A DNA stretch of 9,655 bases from an uncultured Chitinophagaceae bacterium. GTDB lineage: Bacteria; Bacteroidota; Bacteroidia; Chitinophagales; Chitinophagaceae. Below are positions 6,210-9,655 of this stretch, in pieces. How positions within the stretch are numbered: the stretch's first letter is position 1; each line of letters starts with the position of its first letter. The notes under the pieces are model-generated. The model was not told the DNA's origin. It saw only the letters and a list, made by a program, of their open reading frames with translations, and made no database searches. Position numbers and translations under genes: made by a program. Location of the stretch: assembly GCA_903841915.1 (NCBI GenBank), contig CAIMKO010000437.1:1-9655 (forward strand), given 5' to 3'.

Positions 6210-6449
6210 TTACTCTTTCAGCATTTTCTTCCGCTTTGCATACAAATAATAGCTTTCTACCTTGGTTCTTGCCCAGGGCGTTTTGCGTAAGAATTTTAAA
6301 CTCGATTGAATGGAGGGATTACTGGTAAAACAATTGATGTTTACTTGTTGTCCTAATTCTTCCCAGCCAATAGAATTCACCAAGTCAGTTACAATTTTTT
6401 CGAGTGTTAGCCCATGTAAAGGATTGTTTTTTTGAGAATCATCTTCCAT
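6210..6449 (-). CDS. VF530 (DUF2132) family small protein, putative DNA-binding
   Basis: A 79-residue cytoplasmic protein of the VF530 family, named after a Vibrio fischeri protein of solved structure for which DNA binding has been proposed. The cellular role is not established. The family core is complete: NNPLHGLTLEKI (8-19), GWEEL (28-32), NINCF (37-41), and NPSIQSSLKFLRKTPWAR (44-61), followed by a basic C terminus ending KRKKMLKE. The length is typical. The ATG at 6449 is well placed before the conserved core. It stands alone between the tRNA and murF-alr, 28 bp from the end of a palindromic repeat. I see no clear promoter and no Shine-Dalgarno sequence. The roughly 150 bp between its stop and the tRNA promoter contains nothing I can recognise. 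Confidence 0.9.
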   Translation of the reverse strand: MEDDSQKNNPLHGLTLEKIVTDLVNSIGWEELGQQVNINCFTSNPSIQSSLKFLRKTPWARTKVESYYLYAKRKKMLKE

Positions 6450-6477
6450 TTTAATTTTATTAATTGTAATAAATGCC

Positions 6478-6546
6478 TTCGAGAACCTCTCCGAAGGAGT
6501 CCTTTTGGACAGGCTGACAGCTTTCTGTCATGTTGAGGTTCTCGAA
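6478..6546. repeat. Structured palindromic intergenic element (REP-like)
   Basis: A perfect 12-bp inverted repeat, TTCGAGAACCTC (6478-6489) and GAGGTTCTCGAA (6535-6546), encloses two clear internal hairpins. These are GTCC-TTTT-GGAC (6499-6510) and TGACAG-CTTT-CTGTCA (6515-6530). A weak TCC-GAA-GGA (6490-6498) sits beside the outer stem. The whole can fold as a branched, cloverleaf-like structure. The arrangement of TGACA/TGTCATG..GAG..TTCTCGAA resembles palindromic repeats dispersed between Bacteroidota genes. Neither strand has a U-run after the outer stem, so it is probably not a simple terminator. It could instead protect the 3' end of the murF-alr mRNA. Confidence 0.75.
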
Positions 6547-6580
6547 ACATAGACAGAATGCGAATTATAAAACAGCAAAA

Positions 6581-9040
6581 TCATTCTTCTACATAAATTC
6601 TTTTTACTCTTTGGCTCACACCGGTCATCACTTCATAAGCGATCGTATCACACCATTCGGCAATTTTTTGAATCGGTAAATGTTTGCCGAATATTTCTAC
6701 CACATCGCCTTCTTTCACGTTTCCTATCTCAGTCACATCGATCATTAGCATATCCATGCAAACATTTCCTACAACGCTTGCTAATTGACCGTTCACATAA
6801 ATACGTCCAATACCGTTACCCAGCCTTCTGCTGAAACCATCGGCATACCCAATTCTTATCACTGCAATCAAACTATCGCGCTCCACTTTCCCTTTGCGGT
6901 TGTAACCAATACTTTCACCTGTTTTCACTTTTCTGATCTGTGATACAGTAGATCTTAAAGTGGCAACGGGCTCTAATTTTAGGATATGTTCATCCGCACT
7001 ATCAATACCGTACAATCCAATACCCAGTCTAACCATATCGAATTGCAAATAAGGATGGCGAAAGATACCCGCTGAGTTGGCTATATGTTTGATAAATGGA
7101 TAACCGATATTTTTCTCGATGATGCTGCATGATCCCTGAAACAGATCTGATTGCTGTTTTGTAAAACCATCATGTTCCGCATTTTCACTTGACACTAAAT
7201 GGCTGAATACGGATTTAACAACCATTGTGTGTTGTTCTTTCAGATAAACACTTAATTCATTCACCTCAGCAGCATCAAAACCCAAACGGTTCATACCTGT
7301 GTTCAGCTTAATATGTACAGGAAATCCTTTTAAGGCCTGTTGTTGCAGATATTGGTGAAAGGAATGAAAAATAGGTAGCGAATAAATTTCAGGTTCCAGA
7401 TCATATTCTACCAAACTGTCAAAACCTGCTTCATCAGCATTCATGACCATAATGGGCAAACTGATCCCTGCTTTGCGTAATTCAACACCTTCATCTGCAT
7501 AAGCCACCGCGAGATAATCCACTTTACAAAACTGTAAAACCCTTGCTACTTCTGCAGTACCGCTGCCATAGCTATATGCTTTTACCATTGCCATTACTTT
7601 GGTGCTGGACAATAAGTGCTTTTGGTATTCTTTCAGGTTATGAGCAATGGCCGATAAATTTATTTCCAAGACCGTTTGGTGCACTTTCTGTTCCAGCCAT
7701 TTACTGATGCGTTCGAATGCAAACACCCTGGCACCCTTCAATAAAATAAATTCATCTCTGAATTGATGCAAGTTTGAATGCTCCAAAAAATGTTCTGTGG
7801 AAGAAAAGAAACTTGTTTCCGGTATTTTTATAAATGCAAGATGCTGTTTACTGATATTTTCTCCGATGCCAATTAACTTATGAATCCCTCTTTCCTGTAA
7901 CTGAATGGCAACTTGTTTGTACAATTCATCATCCCTCAGGCCAGACTGTAAAATATCTGAAAGGATAACTGTTTTTGCATGGCTGCCTGATTGTTGTTTT
8001 AAATAATCCAACGCAATATTTAGTGACGAGATATCATTACTGTAACTGTCGTTCAGAATAGAACAATTATTAGTTCCTTTCTTCAATTGCATACGCATGT
8101 TTACTGGAAGTAGCTGCATCAAACGTTTGTTGATGATCTCATGCGAATAGCCTAATGCTAATAAAACACAGTAGCAAGTGATCGCATTATCAATCGATGC
8201 TGCATCAACAAAAGGAACTACGATAGAATAGGGCTGATCTTTATATGTTACGCTGATAGAAGTATTCGACGTTGTTCTTATTTCTTCCTTGATGAAAACA
8301 GATGCAGTAATGTCTTTTCTGCTCCACGAAAATAATAGGGCATTTGGAAGTTGAGAATCATTTTGTAATACATCTTTTGGAAAGATCAATTGTTTGCAGT
8401 GCTGAAATAGTTTTAATTTCTCTTCTATTTTTTCTGATTCATTTGTAAAGCCTTCATTGTGTGCTTCGCCGATATTGGTTAATACGGCAATGGTTGGCTT
8501 AATAATTTGCGCTAATGATCCCATTTCATTCACTGTAGAAATACCAGCTTCAAAAATGCCCAATGTATTTTGTTGATCGATCTGCCAAACACTTAAAGGA
8601 ACACCGACTTGTGAATTGTAACTGCGAGGACTGCGAACAATATTGTGATCCTCCTGCAATAACTGATACAGCCATTCTTTTACAATGGTTTTTCCATTAC
8701 TCCCGGTGATGCCGATAACCGGAATGGAAAATTGCTTGCGATGAAATGCCGCTAATCCTTGCAGGGCCTGCAATACATCATCCACAAATAAAAAATTGGC
8801 TTCCTTGAAAGAGGAGGAGTCGAATCCATTTTTTACTATAAAATTCCGAATGCCTCTTTCATACACTTCTGGAATAAATTGATGCCCGTCTCTTCTGGGT
8901 CCATGCAAAGCGAAAAATGAGGAAGCGGAAGGGAAAATGATCTTCCTGCTATCAATGAGTAAATATTCTACCTCAAGGTCTGCAATGATCTTTGCATCAG
9001 CATGAATGATGGAAGCAATATGTTTGATAGAATAATGCAA
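6581..9040 (-). CDS. murF-alr: Bifunctional MurF (UDP-MurNAc-tripeptide:D-Ala-D-Ala ligase) / alanine racemase fusion
   Basis: An 819-residue fusion joining two peptidoglycan-precursor activities in the cytoplasm. Residues 1 to about 450 are a Mur ligase: substrate-binding N-domain, ATP-binding P-loop GITGSNGKT (110-118), TNIGEAHNEGF (188-198) with Lys in EKLKLF as a candidate carbamylated residue, and NDSYSND (330-336), the family's DDSYNANP equivalent. Residues 455-819 are a PLP fold III alanine racemase. They include Lys487 in VKAYSYG (Schiff-base lysine), KLNTGMNRLGF (578-588), Arg671 in VRLGIGLYG contacting the PLP ring nitrogen, Tyr713 in IGYNRKG (second catalytic base) and NVCMDM (759-764). 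Both halves look intact. D-Ala made by the racemase ultimately feeds the ligase as D-Ala-D-Ala. The fusion is a known Bacteroidota arrangement. The start is TTG at 9040: the preceding in-frame codon is TGA, and no Met codon appears for about 170 residues. It is 8 bp from the TerC gene stop and likely translationally coupled to it. Confidence 0.95.
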   Translation of the reverse strand: MHYSIKHIASIIHADAKIIADLEVEYLLIDSRKIIFPSASSFFALHGPRRDGHQFIPEVYERGIRNFIVKNGFDSSSFKEANFLFVDDVLQALQGLAAFHRKQFSIPVIGITGSNGKTIVKEWLYQLLQEDHNIVRSPRSYNSQVGVPLSVWQIDQQNTLGIFEAGISTVNEMGSLAQIIKPTIAVLTNIGEAHNEGFTNESEKIEEKLKLFQHCKQLIFPKDVLQNDSQLPNALLFSWSRKDITASVFIKEEIRTTSNTSISVTYKDQPYSIVVPFVDAASIDNAITCYCVLLALGYSHEIINKRLMQLLPVNMRMQLKKGTNNCSILNDSYSNDISSLNIALDYLKQQSGSHAKTVILSDILQSGLRDDELYKQVAIQLQERGIHKLIGIGENISKQHLAFIKIPETSFFSSTEHFLEHSNLHQFRDEFILLKGARVFAFERISKWLEQKVHQTVLEINLSAIAHNLKEYQKHLLSSTKVMAMVKAYSYGSGTAEVARVLQFCKVDYLAVAYADEGVELRKAGISLPIMVMNADEAGFDSLVEYDLEPEIYSLPIFHSFHQYLQQQALKGFPVHIKLNTGMNRLGFDAAEVNELSVYLKEQHTMVVKSVFSHLVSSENAEHDGFTKQQSDLFQGSCSIIEKNIGYPFIKHIANSAGIFRHPYLQFDMVRLGIGLYGIDSADEHILKLEPVATLRSTVSQIRKVKTGESIGYNRKGKVERDSLIAVIRIGYADGFSRRLGNGIGRIYVNGQLASVVGNVCMDMLMIDVTEIGNVKEGDVVEIFGKHLPIQKIAEWCDTIAYEVMTGVSQRVKRIYVEE

Positions 9041-9048
9041 TCAACAAA

Positions 9049-9655
9049 CTATTTTTTATTTTTCCTTCCGTCAAAAATGGAATATAATACTGAACCGCCA
9101 ATACAGATAATAATGGCAAGTAACGAATAGATAACCTGCTCGTTTTTAGTAGTGAATTGATCGATCAATTTTTCAGCAAGCATTTTTAATCCGATCACAA
9201 CTAATACAATGGCAATACCGTGTTGCAGATATTTGAATTTGTTTACAGCGCCTCTCAATAGAAAGAATAAGCTCCTTAATCCCAATACGGCAAAAATATT
9301 GGAAGTATAGATCACAAGCCTGTCTTGCGAAATACCCATCACCGCAGGGATGCTGTCGAGCGCAAAAACGAGATCGACAGAAGCCAGTATCACCACTACT
9401 ACAAATAAAATACTGTATTGAGGTTTCTTGTTTACATATATGATAAATCTCCCATTGCCATCTGTTGGATTGAGCGGAAGGATCTTATTCAAAAATTGAT
9501 AGACCCTATTCTGATGGGGATCAAACTCTTTTTCTTCGTCCTGCTTAAACATTTTTATTCCGGTGTACAATAAGAATGCACCGAAAATGTATAAGATCCA
9601 GTGAAACTCTTCAACCAAAGCAACACCAAGTGTAATAAAGGCGATCCTGAAAACG
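9049..9655 (-). CDS. TerC-family integral membrane protein, N-terminally cut by the window edge
   Basis: Multi-pass inner-membrane protein of the TerC/Alx family, whose members are linked to tellurite resistance and, in better-studied bacteria, to manganese export. The frame is open to base 9655 (VFRIAFITLGVALVEEFHWIL is spread across the edge), so the true start lies outside. Visible membrane segments include VEEFHWILYIFGAFLLY, SILFVVVVILASVDLVF, an IFAVLGLRSLFFLL stretch, IAIVLVVIGLKML and VIYSLLAIIICIGGSVLY. A charged cytoplasmic loop (FKQDEEKEFDPHQN) separates the first two. The signature SVDLVFALDSIPAVMGIS, with its conserved acidic residues within the membrane, is complete, as is TSNIFAVLGLRS. 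A basic tail, DGRKNKK, ends the protein. The gene heads an apparent two-gene unit with murF-alr. No function linking them is obvious, and any promoter or metal riboswitch would lie beyond the window. Confidence 0.92.
   Translation of the reverse strand, partial: VFRIAFITLGVALVEEFHWILYIFGAFLLYTGIKMFKQDEEKEFDPHQNRVYQFLNKILPLNPTDGNGRFIIYVNKKPQYSILFVVVVILASVDLVFALDSIPAVMGISQDRLVIYTSNIFAVLGLRSLFFLLRGAVNKFKYLQHGIAIVLVVIGLKMLAEKLIDQFTTKNEQVIYSLLAIIICIGGSVLYSIFDGRKNKK

Overview
The window is an ordinary-looking stretch of chromosome from a member of the Bacteroidota, most likely a Chitinophagaceae-type organism (the family is an inference). Four things point there: AT-rich genes with no clear Shine-Dalgarno sequences, TAnnTTTG -7 promoter boxes, a MurF-alanine racemase fusion protein, and a signal peptide that appears to be cut before Gln. 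Almost all genes are recognisable core or near-core functions. I see no phage, transposase, toxin-antitoxin, CRISPR or defence genes.

Layout from left to right. Positions 1-737 (+) hold the C-terminal half of a class I DNA photolyase that is cut by the window edge. It converges, with a 1-bp gap, on a minus-strand block at 3880-739: mqnB (futalosine hydrolase), mqnD (1,4-dihydroxy-6-naphthoate synthase), then a secreted ADP-ribosylglycohydrolase-family protein. The first two are enzymes of the futalosine route to menaquinone. A 69-bp divergent intergenic region with a good Bacteroidota promoter separates mqnB from a plus-strand 6-pyruvoyl-tetrahydropterin synthase-like gene (3950-4357). A perfect bidirectional terminator (4421-4456) follows, placed between this gene and the converging trigger factor gene tig (5860-4490, minus). 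Tig carries a native five-histidine tail.

Upstream of tig on the same strand is a tRNA-Leu(UAG) at 6039-5958 with its own -7 box, then a small VF530-family protein (6449-6210). A structured palindromic repeat (6478-6546) lies between that gene and the end of the murF-alr fusion (9040-6581), which starts with TTG only 8 bp after a TerC-family membrane protein gene. The TerC gene runs off the right edge.

The genes serve quinone synthesis, pterin chemistry, protein folding, cell-wall precursor synthesis, light-dependent DNA repair and probably metal export. They form short operons rather than one system. The points most worth a second look are the eukaryote-like Cys-x5-HGH motif of the pterin enzyme, the oligo-His tail of trigger factor, the palindromic repeat, the exported ADP-ribosylglycohydrolase behind menaquinone genes, and two TTG starts forced by the sequence. 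I did not find convincing evidence of an undescribed system.
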